64,000 nucleotides of DNA from Streptomyces malaysiensis subsp. samsunensis (GTDB lineage Bacteria; Actinomycetota; Actinomycetes; Streptomycetales; Streptomycetaceae): positions 248,001 through 312,000 of the forward strand of contig NZ_JANIIC010000004.1 in assembly GCF_024519315.1 (NCBI RefSeq). Direction: 5' to 3'. This document shows, piece by piece, positions 51,263-60,341 of this stretch. The number at the start of each line of letters is the position of its first letter. Position 1 is the stretch's first letter. Both the position numbers and the translations under genes were made by a program. Below the pieces are notes generated by a model. That model did not search any database. It had not been told where the DNA came from and worked only from the letters and a program-made list of their open reading frames with translations.

Positions 51263-52483
51263 ATGACGACCACCCCCTCCACGGCCCCCGACATCCTCTC
51301 CCCGGAGTTCGCGGCCGACCCGTACCCCGCCTACCGGATCATGCGCGAGGACTTTCCGCTGATCCACCACCACACGACCGATGGCTACATCGTCTCCCGC
51401 TACGAGGACGTCGCCCGCGCCTTCAAGGACCCGGTGTTCACCAGCCACAACTACGACTGGCAGATCGAGCCGGTGCACGGCAGGACCATTCTCCAGATGG
51501 ACGGGCGTGAGCACTCCGTGCGCCGCGCGCTGGTGGCGCCCGCCTTCCGGGGGAGGGAGTTACGGGAGAAGTTCCTGCCCGTCATCGAGCGCAACTCCCG
51601 GGAACTCATCGACGCCTTCCGGGACGCGCCGGAAGCCGATCTGGTGGGACAGTACGCGACCCGCTTTCCGATCAACGTGATCGTCGACATGCTCGGGCTG
51701 GACCGGGCGGACCACGGCCGGTTCCACGTCTGGTACACCTCGATGATCGACTTCCTGGGCAATCTGAGCCAGGACCCCGAGGTCGCGGCGGCGGGGCTGC
51801 GCACCCGGGACGAACTCGCCGCATACATGATCCCGATCATCCAGGACCGGCGCGCGCATCCGGGTGACGATCTGCTCTCCGTCCTGTGCACCGCCGAGAT
51901 CGACGGCACGCGCATGAGCGACGAGGACATCAAGGCGTTCGTCAGCCTGCTGCTCGCGGCGGGCGGTGAGACGACCGACAAGGCCATCGCCAGTATCTTC
52001 CGCAATCTGCTGGCCCATCCCGAGCAGCTGGCGGCCGTGCGCGAGGACCGTACGCTCATTCCGGCGGCCTTCGCCGAGACGCTGCGCTTCACGCCTCCGG
52101 TGCACATGATCTTCCGTCAGCCACGTGAGGACGTGGAGGTGAGCGGTGGCACGATTCCGGCGGGTGCCACGGTCACCTGTCTGATCGGGGCGGCCAACCG
52201 TGATGAGAGCCGTTACGCCGACCCCGACACGTTCAACATCTTCCGTGCGGATCTGACGACCGCCAGCGCCTTCTCGGCCGCCGCGGACCACCTGGCGTTC
52301 GCGCTCGGGCGGCACTTCTGTGTGGGGGCGCTGCTGGCGAAGACCGAGGTCGAGGTGGGGGTCAACCACCTGCTGGACGCCTTCCCGGCGATGGCCTTCG
52401 CCGATGGTGAGGTCCCCGCCGAGGCAGGGGTGTTCACCCGGGGCCCCGGCTCGCTGCGGGTGCGTCTCGCCCAGGGAGCGTAG
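51263..52483 (+). CDS. Cytochrome P450
   Basis: This 406-residue soluble P450 has a full motif set: I-helix LLAAGGETTDKA, K-helix ETLRFTPP (ExxR present), and heme loop FALGRHFCVGALLAKTE with Cys353. GGAAG precedes the ATG. In contrast to the CYP157-type gene at 45736, this one looks fully competent. No ferredoxin or reductase gene is adjacent. It lies at the edge of the decayed biosynthetic locus and may be a survivor of it. Confidence 0.93.
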   Translation: MTTTPSTAPDILSPEFAADPYPAYRIMREDFPLIHHHTTDGYIVSRYEDVARAFKDPVFTSHNYDWQIEPVHGRTILQMDGREHSVRRALVAPAFRGRELREKFLPVIERNSRELIDAFRDAPEADLVGQYATRFPINVIVDMLGLDRADHGRFHVWYTSMIDFLGNLSQDPEVAAAGLRTRDELAAYMIPIIQDRRAHPGDDLLSVLCTAEIDGTRMSDEDIKAFVSLLLAAGGETTDKAIASIFRNLLAHPEQLAAVREDRTLIPAAFAETLRFTPPVHMIFRQPREDVEVSGGTIPAGATVTCLIGAANRDESRYADPDTFNIFRADLTTASAFSAAADHLAFALGRHFCVGALLAKTEVEVGVNHLLDAFPAMAFADGEVPAEAGVFTRGPGSLRVRLAQGA

Positions 52484-52643
52484 GGGTGACGCACCGTCGG
52501 CCGCCTCTCTTGAGGCGATCGGCAGAATTTACGCGATGTTTCCCGGGTGGATAAAGCCGGTGCGCTGTCGGAACGACAGGTGGCCGACCGTCATGTCCGG
52601 GGGTGGCGTCCGGCGTCGGCGGCGGAAAGCGGTACGGCGGAAT

Positions 52644-52664
52644 AGGGGTAAATCGGATACCCCT
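52644..52664. promoter_or_regulatory. Inverted repeat AGGGGTA-N7-TACCCCT
   Basis: A perfect 7-bp inverted repeat with a 7-base spacer lies in the AT-richer gap between the P450 gene and the truncated ATPase gene. It could be an operator or a weak terminator. Confidence 0.4.
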
Positions 52665-52699
52665 CCCGGGGTTCGTTCCCTTATTGCTTTCCGTTGATC

Positions 52700-53109
52700 A
52701 ATACATTACCGATCAGCCCCAACGGAGCGGGCAAGACGACGACGGTGCGGGTGCTGGCCACTTTGCTGGAAGCCGACGAGGGCCGCGCCAGCGTCGCCGG
52801 ATACGACGTACGCGCCCAGCCGCGCGAGGTGCGCCGCAGGATCGGCCTCACCGGTCAGTACGCGGCCCTCGATGAAAGGCTCACCGGCCGGGAGAACCTC
52901 CAGCTCATCGGGGTCCTCCACCGTCTGGGCCGGCGCGGGGCGAAGGCTCGCGCCGAGGCCCTGCTCGACCGGCTCGACCTGGGGCAGGTCGCCGAACGCC
53001 CGGTCAAGACGTACTCCGGTGGCACCCGCAGACGGCCGCCGTACGGCGGCCCTCGCTCGACGATGTGTTCCTCGCCCTCACCGGCGGCACCACCGGCGAA
53101 GAAGGGTAG
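52700..53109 (+). pseudogene. Internally deleted DrrA-type ABC ATPase gene
   Basis: The first part reads PISPNGAGKTTTVRVLATLL, then RRRIGLTGQYAALDERLTGR and ends at KTYSGG. The last part, in another frame, reads RPSLDDVFLALTGGTTGEEG and stop, the exact tail of DrrA-type ATPases. The N-terminal about 35 residues and the stretch from just after the signature SGG to the C-terminal DDVFLAL (including Walker B) are missing. Not functional. Confidence 0.8.
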
Positions 53110-53112
53110 GGC

Positions 53113-53392
53113 GTGGCCGCCATGAAACTCGTCAGCGACGTCTCCGCGCTGTTCGGCCGCCATATGCGGCATCTGGCCCGCATTCCGGAGAAGCTCCTCA
53201 GCGTGACGCTGATGCCGGTCGCGTACGTGGTCGTCTTCGGCGTGCTGTTCGGCAGCGCGATCTCGGTCCCGGGCAGCGATTACCGCTCGTATCTGATGGC
53301 CGGCATCTTCACCCGGATGATGCTCACCAATGTGGGCAATACCGCGCTGGGCGTCGCCGGAGACCTCGGCAACGGAGTGGTCGACCGCTTCC
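53113..53392 (+). pseudogene. 5' part of a DrrB-type ABC permease gene
   Basis: The frame reads LVSDVSALFGRHMRHLARIP, then KLLSVTLMPVAYVVVFGVLF and YRSYLMAGIFTRMMLTNVGN up to NGVVDRFR, the first about 93 residues of a DrrB permease with one or two transmembrane helices. At about 53390 it abruptly joins the tail of an alpha/beta hydrolase gene. Truncated. Confidence 0.8.
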
Positions 53393-53629
53393 GTGCCCAC
53401 CCTCGTCCTGGCCGGACACGGCGACGCCTCGCTGTCCGAGGACCGCGCGGCGGCCCTGGCCGCCGCCATGCCCGCGGCGACCGTCCGCAGACGCCCCGGC
53501 TTCAGCCACTTCTGCCATGCGGAGCAGCCCGGGGACGTCGGCGCGGATATCGCCGGCTTCCTGGACGGCCTCACCGCCCTCCCGGCGACCACCCCCCTCG
53601 CCACGACCCTTCTCACCACAGAGGAATGA
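53391..53629 (+). pseudogene. 3' part of an alpha/beta hydrolase gene
   Basis: From the junction the second frame reads VPTLVLAGHGDASLSEDRAA, then RRRPGFSHFCHAEQPGDVGA and ends at a TGA overlapping the next ATG. This is the C-terminal strand-Asp and His block of an alpha/beta hydrolase. The nucleophile half is absent. Confidence 0.78.
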
Positions 53630-54040
53630 CCATGACGGAGCTGCTGGACGGCACCCTCACCACCTCCGTGGGCAGGCCCCGCTACGAGGGCGCCAACATC
53701 CGCACCTGGACCGGCTTCAAGCACTTCATGTATCTGACGGAGGAGGTGGTCCTCCAGTACTTCCGCGAGCGCGGGGTGGGCGCGGAGACGCTCCACCACA
53801 TCTACGGCCTCGGCCTGGAGATCGTCGACACTCGGTCAGCCTGCCCGCGACGCTCGGCATCGACGACGAGGTGACCGCCGTCGTGGAGCCGGGCAAGCCC
53901 AAGCCCGGCCACGGCGCCCCGTTCAAGGTCCGGCTGACCGTCGAGCGGGGCGGCGCGACCGTCACCGTTCTCACCGGCAGGTTCCGGGTCGCCCTGGTCA
54001 CCCATGGCCCGGACACCACCCGTGCCGTGCTCGACGGCAT
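53626..54040 (+). pseudogene. Hot-dog acyltransferase/decarboxylase (LnmK-like) gene, frameshifted
   Basis: The start (MTELLDGTLTTSVGRPRYEG, then RTWTGFKHFMYLTEEVVLQY) is the LnmK-like hot-dog family opening. At about 53830 a 1-base deletion shifts the frame: EIVDT must continue as SVSLPATLGIDDEV in the next frame. Around 54040 the sequence passes into a mutase gene without its own start. Both events make it non-functional. Confidence 0.75.
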
Positions 54041-55091
54041 TCAGGGCCCCGACTTCCCGGTCCAGGTCAGACATGGCTCCGCGCTGCCGGACGACATCAT
54101 CGCCGCCCTCGTCGCGGCCGGGCTTGACGCCACCGAGGGCGGGCCCGTCTCGTACTGCCTGCCCTACAGCCGGGTGCCGCTGCGCGAGGCCACCGTGAGC
54201 TGGGCACGCTCCTGCGAGCGGTTCGCGGAGCTGCGGGACCGGGGCGTCGAGCCCCATCTGGAGAGCTTCGGCGGGTGCATGATGGGCCAGATGTGCCCGC
54301 CCGGACTGCTCATCGTCGCCGTGCTCGAAGGGCTCTTCTTCCACCGGCACGGGCTGCGCAGCATCTCGCTCAGCTACGCCCAGCAGACCGACATCCGGCA
54401 GGACGAGGAGGCGGTGGCCGCGCTGCGGTCGCTGGCCACCGCGTTCCTGCCGGACGACACCGACTGGCACATCGTGGTGTACGCGTACATGGGCAAGTAT
54501 CCGCGTACCCATGGCGGTGCCCTGCTCGTGCTGCGCGCGGCCGCCGAACTCGCCGTCCGCACGGGCGCCACCCGGCTCATCGTCAAGACACCGGCCGAGT
54601 CGTACCGCATCCCCACCATCGAGGAGAACGTCGAGGCGCTGGAGTTCGCGGGCGCCGCCGCGGCGGCCGTAGCCACCAGGGCACCCCCGGACCCGGCTCC
54701 GGCCCCGGCCCCGGACACCGGTATCGCCGCGGAGGCACGGCAGCTCATCGAGGCCGTACTCGACCTCCACCCGGACATCGGTCAGGCCCTGGTGCGCGCC
54801 TTCGCCAAGGGCTATCTCGATGTGCCGTACTGCCTGCACTCCGACAACCACGGACGCTCCCGCGGCTATATCGACGGGGCGGGGCGGCTGCGCTGGGCAA
54901 CCGTCGGCTCGATGCCCATCCGGGGTATCACCGGCGGGGCACGCGAACACACCGTCGGCAGCTGGGAGTTGCCGTCGGCGCTGTCGTACGTGGAACGGAC
55001 ACACGATCTGCTGGCCCTGCGGAGCCAGGACACGAGGACAAGCGATGAACTGGACGCTGGAACGACTGCTGCCGACCTTCGACAAGCGTGA
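54041..55091 (+). pseudogene. 3' part of a methylaspartate (glutamate) mutase epsilon subunit gene
   Basis: The frame reads GPDFPVQVRHGSALPDDIIA, EGGPVSYCLPYSRVPLREAT, the family core HLESFGGCMMGQMCPPGLLI, LRSISLSYAQQTDIRQDEEA and the C-terminus YLDVPYCLHSDNHGRSRGYI. This is MutE/GlmE, the B12-mutase catalytic subunit that makes 3-methylaspartate for lipopeptide antibiotics. The N-terminal third is missing and replaced by the hot-dog gene. No MutS subunit is visible. Confidence 0.8.
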
Positions 55092-55662
55092 ACACCACAG
55101 CCGCCGGATCGACGCCCCGCCGGAGCGGGTCTGGCACGAACTCATGGACCTGCGGGTCGGCGAACTCGCCGTGACCCTCGGCCTGATGCGGGTGCGCGGT
55201 GGCCCCAAGACCTGGGTCAACGGCGTTGACACCGGCGCCCACCAGGGCATGGACCTACGGGTCCTGGAGTCGATGGCCCCCCGGGAGATGGCCGCGGACC
55301 CGCCCCGGGAGGTGGTGCTCGGCGATATCGCCCGCTACACCGCGCTGCGCCCCGTACGCCCGGACCTCTCGCTCTACATCCCCTTGGCGGACCAGCCCGG
55401 CTACACCTACCTGGAGGAGATCAAGGCGCTGGTCAACCACCGCGACGACCTCGACTGGCTCTGCGATTGGAGCCCCTCGGCGATGATCGGGGACCCCGAC
55501 GACTTCGTCGCCCGCATCAGGAAGCTCGAGGCCATGGGGCTCGACGAGGTGCTCCTGCGCATCGACGGCGTCGGCCACGAGAACATCAAGCGGTCGCTCG
55601 AGCTCATCGGCCACGAGGTGATCCCGGTCGTGGACCCCGCGTTCGCGGAGCCGGTCCGGTGA
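55045..55662 (+). CDS. Chimeric ORF: SRPBCC N-terminus joined to luciferase-like monooxygenase C-terminus
   Basis: This 205-codon open frame starts with a SRPBCC/polyketide-cyclase-like segment (REHHSRRIDAPPERVWHELM to ADPPREVVLGDIARYTALRP) and ends with the typical tail of luciferase-like monooxygenases (MIGDPDDFVARIRKLEAMGL, EVLLRIDGVGHENIKRSLEL). The join is in frame near 55365. It overlaps the mutase frame by 47 bases and has GAGG upstream. It is probably a fusion scar; a working fused protein cannot be excluded. Confidence 0.65.
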   Translation: MNWTLERLLPTFDKREHHSRRIDAPPERVWHELMDLRVGELAVTLGLMRVRGGPKTWVNGVDTGAHQGMDLRVLESMAPREMAADPPREVVLGDIARYTALRPVRPDLSLYIPLADQPGYTYLEEIKALVNHRDDLDWLCDWSPSAMIGDPDDFVARIRKLEAMGLDEVLLRIDGVGHENIKRSLELIGHEVIPVVDPAFAEPVR

Positions 55663-55910
55663 GCGCCCGAGGTCCGAAGCCGGCGGCTGTGGAGGCCGCC
55701 GCCTCGGCCGCCGAAAGCTCCCCGGCCGCCGGAAGCTCCTCGGCCGGCCCCGCTTCCCTGGACCTGCTGGACGACCTGGTCAGGCGTTGTGCGGCGCTCG
55801 AAGACCCCGCGGAGCAGGGCGAAGCGATGAACCGGACGGACTACCTGCTCCTGGTCCTGGCCACGATCCTCCTGCCCGCCGCCCTCGTCCTTCTCGGGAG
55901 TTCGCTGTGA
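55659..55910 (+). CDS. Small Ala/Ser-rich protein with one C-terminal membrane helix
   Basis: This 83-residue frame opens with a GTG overlapping the preceding stop (GTGA). It has a low-complexity Ala/Ser half, LDLLDDLVRRCAALEDPAEQ, then a single hydrophobic helix TDYLLLVLATILLPAALVLL. No family is recognised. It may also be a fusion remnant. Its stop overlaps the permease start (GTGA). Confidence 0.5.
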   Translation: MSARGPKPAAVEAAASAAESSPAAGSSSAGPASLDLLDDLVRRCAALEDPAEQGEAMNRTDYLLLVLATILLPAALVLLGSSL

Positions 55911-56868
55911 CCATCGAGCAACTTGAACCCGGGGGTCCGGTCGGCGGACAGCACACGGAGGAGCTCGCGGTCGAGAACGGCTGGCCGCAGCCGCGTTCGG
56001 AGCGGCGCTGGGGCGCCTTCACCGTATTCAGTACCTCGATCGCGACGGCCATCGCCACCTGGTGCTTCATCATCGGTGGATTTGTCTCGTACTACCTGAC
56101 CGCGGTTCCGGGCACGCTGGCGATCGTCGCCGGGTCTTTGATCGGCATGTTCTTCATCGTCCTGGCCCTGCTGCCGGTGTGCACCAAGTACGGCATCGAC
56201 TCGGTGACCTGTTCGCGACCGCAGTTCGGCGTGCGAGGCTCACTGCTCTCGGTCCTGATCATTTTCGGAACCACACTCGGCTGGAATCTCATCCTCTTCA
56301 TCTTCATGGGGAGAGCGACGACCTCCATCCTGCGCGGATTCGGCATCGCCGTCCCCGGCTGGACCACGGGTGCGGCAGGCGTGCTCGGCATACTCGCGGT
56401 GCTGTCGGTGCTGTCGGTGCTGCGGGCCGGCCCGCACAAGCTGCGCGACCTGGGACCGCCCATCGCGGCCCTCACCCTCGTGTTCGGCCTCATCGTGATG
56501 TTCTTGCTGGTGCGTCGCATCGGGATCTCGGCGCTTTTGTCGGCGCCGGCGGTCGCGCCCTCAGCGGACCCCCACACCAACTGGGCCAGCGGCCTGGAGG
56601 TGCTGATCGCATCCAACCTGTCCTGGTGGGCGTATACCGGCGGCATCGTCCGCAACTCGCCCAGCTCGCGGACGTCGCTGTGGTCGATCGTGGTCGGCCT
56701 GGGGCTCGGCGTCGGTGCCGGTTCGCTGGCGGGGTTCTACGCGGGCTTGGTGATCCCCGGCTCCGGAGGCGACCCCACCCAGTTCCTGATCCGGGTCGGC
56801 GGTCCCGCCATCGGGATCCTCCTGCTGCTCTTCATCATCATCGCTGATCTCGGCACGGCGATGCCGGC
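55907..56868 (+). pseudogene. 5' part of an NCS1-family nucleobase permease gene
   Basis: The frame reads RWGAFTVFSTSIATAIATWC, then VPGTLAIVAGSLIGMFFIVL, FGTTLGWNLILFIFMGRATT and ends near LLLLFIIIADLGTAM, about 320 residues with some eight helices. NCS1 permeases have twelve and about 450 residues. Beyond 56868 the sequence turns into a scrambled junction and then the tail of an amidohydrolase gene. Confidence 0.8.
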
Positions 56869-56897
56869 ACCCCACACGCGTTGCAGTGCGGTGGTGA

Positions 56898-57467
56898 GCA
56901 CTGCCTCCCCGGATCGAGCACGCCGGCAACTTCGTGCCCGACTACGCCGAACTCACCGATGCCTGGCGGGCCGCCGGCATCGTACCCGTGCCACAGCCGG
57001 TGTTCATCCAGAACTTCGCGGAGTTCCTGCCCACGTACGTCGGGGAGTACGCGAGGGAGCGCCAGTTCCCCTTCCGCCGCCTGCTCGCCGACGGCTGGCC
57101 CATCTCGGGTTCGTCGGACGTCTGGGTCGGTTCGGAGCAGCAACAGACCCAGCCCTTCTTCAGCATTGCCTGCTGCGTGAACCGTCGGTCGTTCCACGGC
57201 CACGCCATCGCACCCACAGAGGCGATCGGGGTGCTCGACGCACTGCGCATGCACACCCTCGGCGGCGCGACGGCACTGGGCGAGCAGGACTCACGCGGAT
57301 CCCTCGAGCCGGGCAAGCTGGCCGACCTGATCGTCCTTGACCGTGACCCGCGCGAGGTCGCCGATGCCGAGATCGCCGGGATCGCCGTCGACGAGGTCCT
57401 GCTCTCGGGCGCATCGGTCCACGTCCGGGACGGAATCGCCCCGATGACGGGCCAAGAGTGGAGGTGA
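56898..57467 (+). pseudogene. 3' part of a YtcJ-like amidohydrolase gene
   Basis: After an in-frame stop at 56895 the frame reads PPRIEHAGNFVPDYAELTDA, GWPISGSSDVWVGSEQQQTQ and the composite-domain end GSLEPGKLADLIVLDRDPRE. This is the C-terminal third of an amidohydrolase. The metal-binding HxH at the N-terminus is absent. It is the last of the series of gene ends. Confidence 0.8.
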
Positions 57468-57485
57468 AGCGAGGAACGGCCGATT

Positions 57486-58532
57486 TCAGGCTTCAGGGCG
57501 GCTGCCATTCATTGTGGCGTCACCATCGGCGTCCGGACGCAGGAGCGTCAGCGGCTTGTAGGCGAGGTCCATATAGATCGACGTCTCGACTGCGGAGATG
57601 AGCGGCGATGTGCGAACGTACTCCTCCAGGAAATCCATGAGTTCGGCGTTGTCCGCGCAGACCACCTCTGCGAACACGTCAAAGCGGCCGGCGGTGATGG
57701 CCACGTAGGAGATGCGCGAGGTCCCGGCCAGCATGTCGGCCACCTCGGTGAGGGTGGCTGTCGGAGCAGCGTTGATCGCCAACCAGGCCACGGCCCGGAA
57801 GCCAAGGCGCAGCGGGTTCACCAGACAGATCGGCCGGAACACACCCTGGGCGGTCATGCGCTGGACGTGCTGACGGGCCGTCGTCTCGGCGACTTCCAGC
57901 TTTTGGGCAAGGGCGCGGAAGGACATCCGTCCGTCGGTGCTGAGCAGCTGCACGATACGGCGCCCGAAGTCGTCCAGGGAGGACGGCCGTACCCCGCTTG
58001 TGGCCTTCTTCTGCTCGGAACGGGCAATGGAGTACTGGGCCTCCTGGTAATGCAGCCGCAGATATGGAAAGACCTCGATGTCGGTTACTCCGGGTACCCG
58101 GCGAAGTTCCCCATTGACGAAGTTGAGCATGGCGAGAGAGTCGCGGGTGAGCGCTTCGACGTAGATGGGATAGCGCCCGGTGGCGGCGACCACGTAGTCC
58201 ACATTGTGCATCGCGGAGAAAACCCGGGTCATGGCGACGATGTCCGCGTCGCCGGAAACCTGCACCCCGATCAGCGCGGCAAAACCATAACCGAGGGCCG
58301 CCGGATCGGTCACGATGGTGAATTCGATGATCCCGGTGTCGAGCAGCTCCGTGACCTTGCCGCGAACCGTCTTCTCGGTAACCGAGAGTTGTCGGGCCAG
58401 CTCGGCATAGGAAGCCCGCGCGTTCTGCTGGAGCAGGCCGATGATCTGCTGTTCGAGCTCGGAGAGCGTCGAGCTACGCCCATATTCCGGCGTCCTCTGG
58501 TCTTCGGAGACGACCCTCAGCTCAGATCCCAT
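57486..58532 (-). CDS. Double-domain Lrp/AsnC-family regulator
   Basis: This 348-residue protein has two AsnC-type halves. Each has a winged helix (LSELEQQIIGLLQQNARASY, then LARQLSVTEKTVRGKVTELL; and DDFGRRIVQLLSTDGRMSFR, then LAQKLEVAETTARQHVQRMT) and a RAM-like ligand domain (VVAATGRYPIYVEALTRDSL and VAITAGRFDVFAEVVCADNA). Such tandem forms are typical of actinobacteria. The ATG at 58532 has a weak ribosome-binding site. It lies downstream of the M24 peptidase gene and may regulate it. Confidence 0.88.
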   Translation of the reverse strand: MGSELRVVSEDQRTPEYGRSSTLSELEQQIIGLLQQNARASYAELARQLSVTEKTVRGKVTELLDTGIIEFTIVTDPAALGYGFAALIGVQVSGDADIVAMTRVFSAMHNVDYVVAATGRYPIYVEALTRDSLAMLNFVNGELRRVPGVTDIEVFPYLRLHYQEAQYSIARSEQKKATSGVRPSSLDDFGRRIVQLLSTDGRMSFRALAQKLEVAETTARQHVQRMTAQGVFRPICLVNPLRLGFRAVAWLAINAAPTATLTEVADMLAGTSRISYVAITAGRFDVFAEVVCADNAELMDFLEEYVRTSPLISAVETSIYMDLAYKPLTLLRPDADGDATMNGSRPEA

Positions 58533-58708
58533 AGCTAACCTGTATACGGCAAATGGCGGCAAAGGAGATCACGAACCGACTCTATCAGGTCGCACGCCGG
58601 GCGAATTGGGACATGGGACCACAGATTCAAACCCTGTTGTCCGATCCAGGACTCGGTGAGGAGCACGACGATCTCATGGGCGACAGGCTCAGTCATCCGC
58701 GGTGGCAC

Positions 58709-60121
58709 TCAACCCGCGAAGCGCACCATCCATGCCTCGACCTCGTCGGCGGTGCGTGGCAGACCCACCGACAGATTCTCGTGGCCGTCCTCGGTGACGA
58801 CCAGGTCGTCCTCGATCCGGATGCCGATACCGCGCCACTCCTCGGGCACCGTGACGTCGTCCGCCTGGAAGTACAGGCCCGGCTCAACGGTCAGGCACAT
58901 GCCCGGCTCCAGCACACCGTCTACGTAGCCCTCCATGCGAGCCTGCGCACAGTCATGGACATCCAGGCCCAGCATGTGCCCGGTGCCGGCCATGGTGAAG
59001 CGTCGCTGCAAGCCAAGTTCGTACGCGCGATCGACGGGGCCGTCGATGAAGCGCCACTCGACCAGCCGCGCCGTCAAGTGGCGCTGGGCCGCCTCATGGA
59101 AGTCGCGGTACCGGGCGCCCGGCTTGACCGCCGCCATACCGGCCTCCTGGGCCTCGTACACCGCGTCGTAGATCTCGCGCTGCAAGGGCGTGAAGATGCC
59201 GTTGACCGGCAATGTGCGAGTGACGTCGGCGGTGTAGAGGGAGTGTGTCTCCACGCCGGCATCGAGCAGCAGGAGGTCCCCCGGGCGCACCGGGCCGTCG
59301 TTCTCCGTCCAGTGCATGATCGTGGCGTGCTCGCCGGCGGCGCAGATCGAGCCGTAGCCCACGGCATTGCCCTCGAGGCGCGCCCGGCGGAAGAAGGTGC
59401 CCTCGATCCACCGCTCGGACGACGCGACCGCCCGGGAGAGTTCCCCAACGACATCGGTGAAGCCGCGCACGGTGGAATCCACCGCTTTGCGCAGTTCCCC
59501 GATCTCCCAGGCGTCCTTGACGAGGCGGAGATCGCTGAGCGCCTCCTCCAGTTCGGCATCACGTTCCGCATCAGTGGTGACGGCGGCCTCGAGGGACGGG
59601 TCCATCCCCCGGACGATCCGGGTCGGGGCGCCGGAGGCGGCCGCCAGGTCGGCAACCACGGTGCGGATGTCGCGGCACGGCAGGCCGAGGACGCGCTCCG
59701 ATTCGGCGAGTGAGCGGCGTCGGCCGGTCCACAGCTCGGCGTGGGCGCCCGTCCAGAACTCATCGTCATCCCTGCTGTCCCGTGGCAGCTGATAGCAGTA
59801 CGCGTCGTGGCCACCATCCGCCCGGGGTTCGAGGACGAGAGCGCCATCCCGGACCTTGTCCCCAGCCATGTGCACATAGCCCGAGTACGGCCGGAAGGGG
59901 TAGGTGTCGTCGTTCGAGCGAACCTTGAGGTTTCCCGAGGGAATCACGAGGCGTTCGCCGGGAAACCGCGTGGAGAGCGCGGCGCGGCGGCGGGCCGCGT
60001 ACGGGGCCTGCTCGGTGGGCTGGAGGTTGTTGCGTTCGGTGTTGGCCCACCCTGACCGCATGAGAGCGGACAGCTCCGCGGAGATCTCCGGGTAGAGGCC
60101 GTTCTTCCGACGCTTCGCCAC
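58709..60121 (-). CDS. M24 metallopeptidase, Xaa-Pro aminopeptidase (PepP-like)
   Basis: This 470-residue aminopeptidase P has an N-terminal AMP_N domain (RRAALSTRFPGERLVIPSGN, DTYPFRPYSGYVHMAG) and a C-terminal pita-bread domain with the metal ligands LLLLDAGVE (Asp), YTADVTRTLP (Asp), GTGHMLGLDVHD (His), LTVEPGLYF (Glu) and IRIEDDLVV (Glu). GAAGAAGG precedes the GTG at 60121. It removes N-terminal residues before proline. A TTGGA-TTT-TCCAA palindrome lies 18 bp upstream. Confidence 0.92.
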   Translation of the reverse strand: MAKRRKNGLYPEISAELSALMRSGWANTERNNLQPTEQAPYAARRRAALSTRFPGERLVIPSGNLKVRSNDDTYPFRPYSGYVHMAGDKVRDGALVLEPRADGGHDAYCYQLPRDSRDDDEFWTGAHAELWTGRRRSLAESERVLGLPCRDIRTVVADLAAASGAPTRIVRGMDPSLEAAVTTDAERDAELEEALSDLRLVKDAWEIGELRKAVDSTVRGFTDVVGELSRAVASSERWIEGTFFRRARLEGNAVGYGSICAAGEHATIMHWTENDGPVRPGDLLLLDAGVETHSLYTADVTRTLPVNGIFTPLQREIYDAVYEAQEAGMAAVKPGARYRDFHEAAQRHLTARLVEWRFIDGPVDRAYELGLQRRFTMAGTGHMLGLDVHDCAQARMEGYVDGVLEPGMCLTVEPGLYFQADDVTVPEEWRGIGIRIEDDLVVTEDGHENLSVGLPRTADEVEAWMVRFAG

Positions 60122-60139
60122 GTCATGCACCTTCTTCCG

Positions 60140-60152
60140 TTGGATTTTCCAA
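60140..60152. promoter_or_regulatory. Palindrome TTGGA-TTT-TCCAA before the peptidase gene
   Basis: A 5-3-5 inverted repeat lies between the divergent peptidase and TrmB/LuxR-like genes. The T-rich centre fits an Lrp/AsnC site. A second palindrome, ATGTGCACAT, is at 60172-60181. Confidence 0.35.
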
Positions 60153-60341
60153 GGTTCTACGGGGTGAGGGCATGTGCACATACGGCCAGGTACGGCTGAC
60201 GGATGCGACTACGGGCCCTCACCGCCGTCGGACCGCGGCGGCTCCCGGACGATACCCGCGGCGCGGCGGCGTCCGGGGCCGGACAGTGCCAGTGGCACAG
60301 ATCGGCCACGCCCCGGCTGGAAACGTCGATAATGGCGCTCC

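Noticed and set aside
52872..55091. A single 739-residue protein
   Set aside because: The open frame crosses several unrelated gene fragments in wrong frames; only the part after about 53830 is protein-like.
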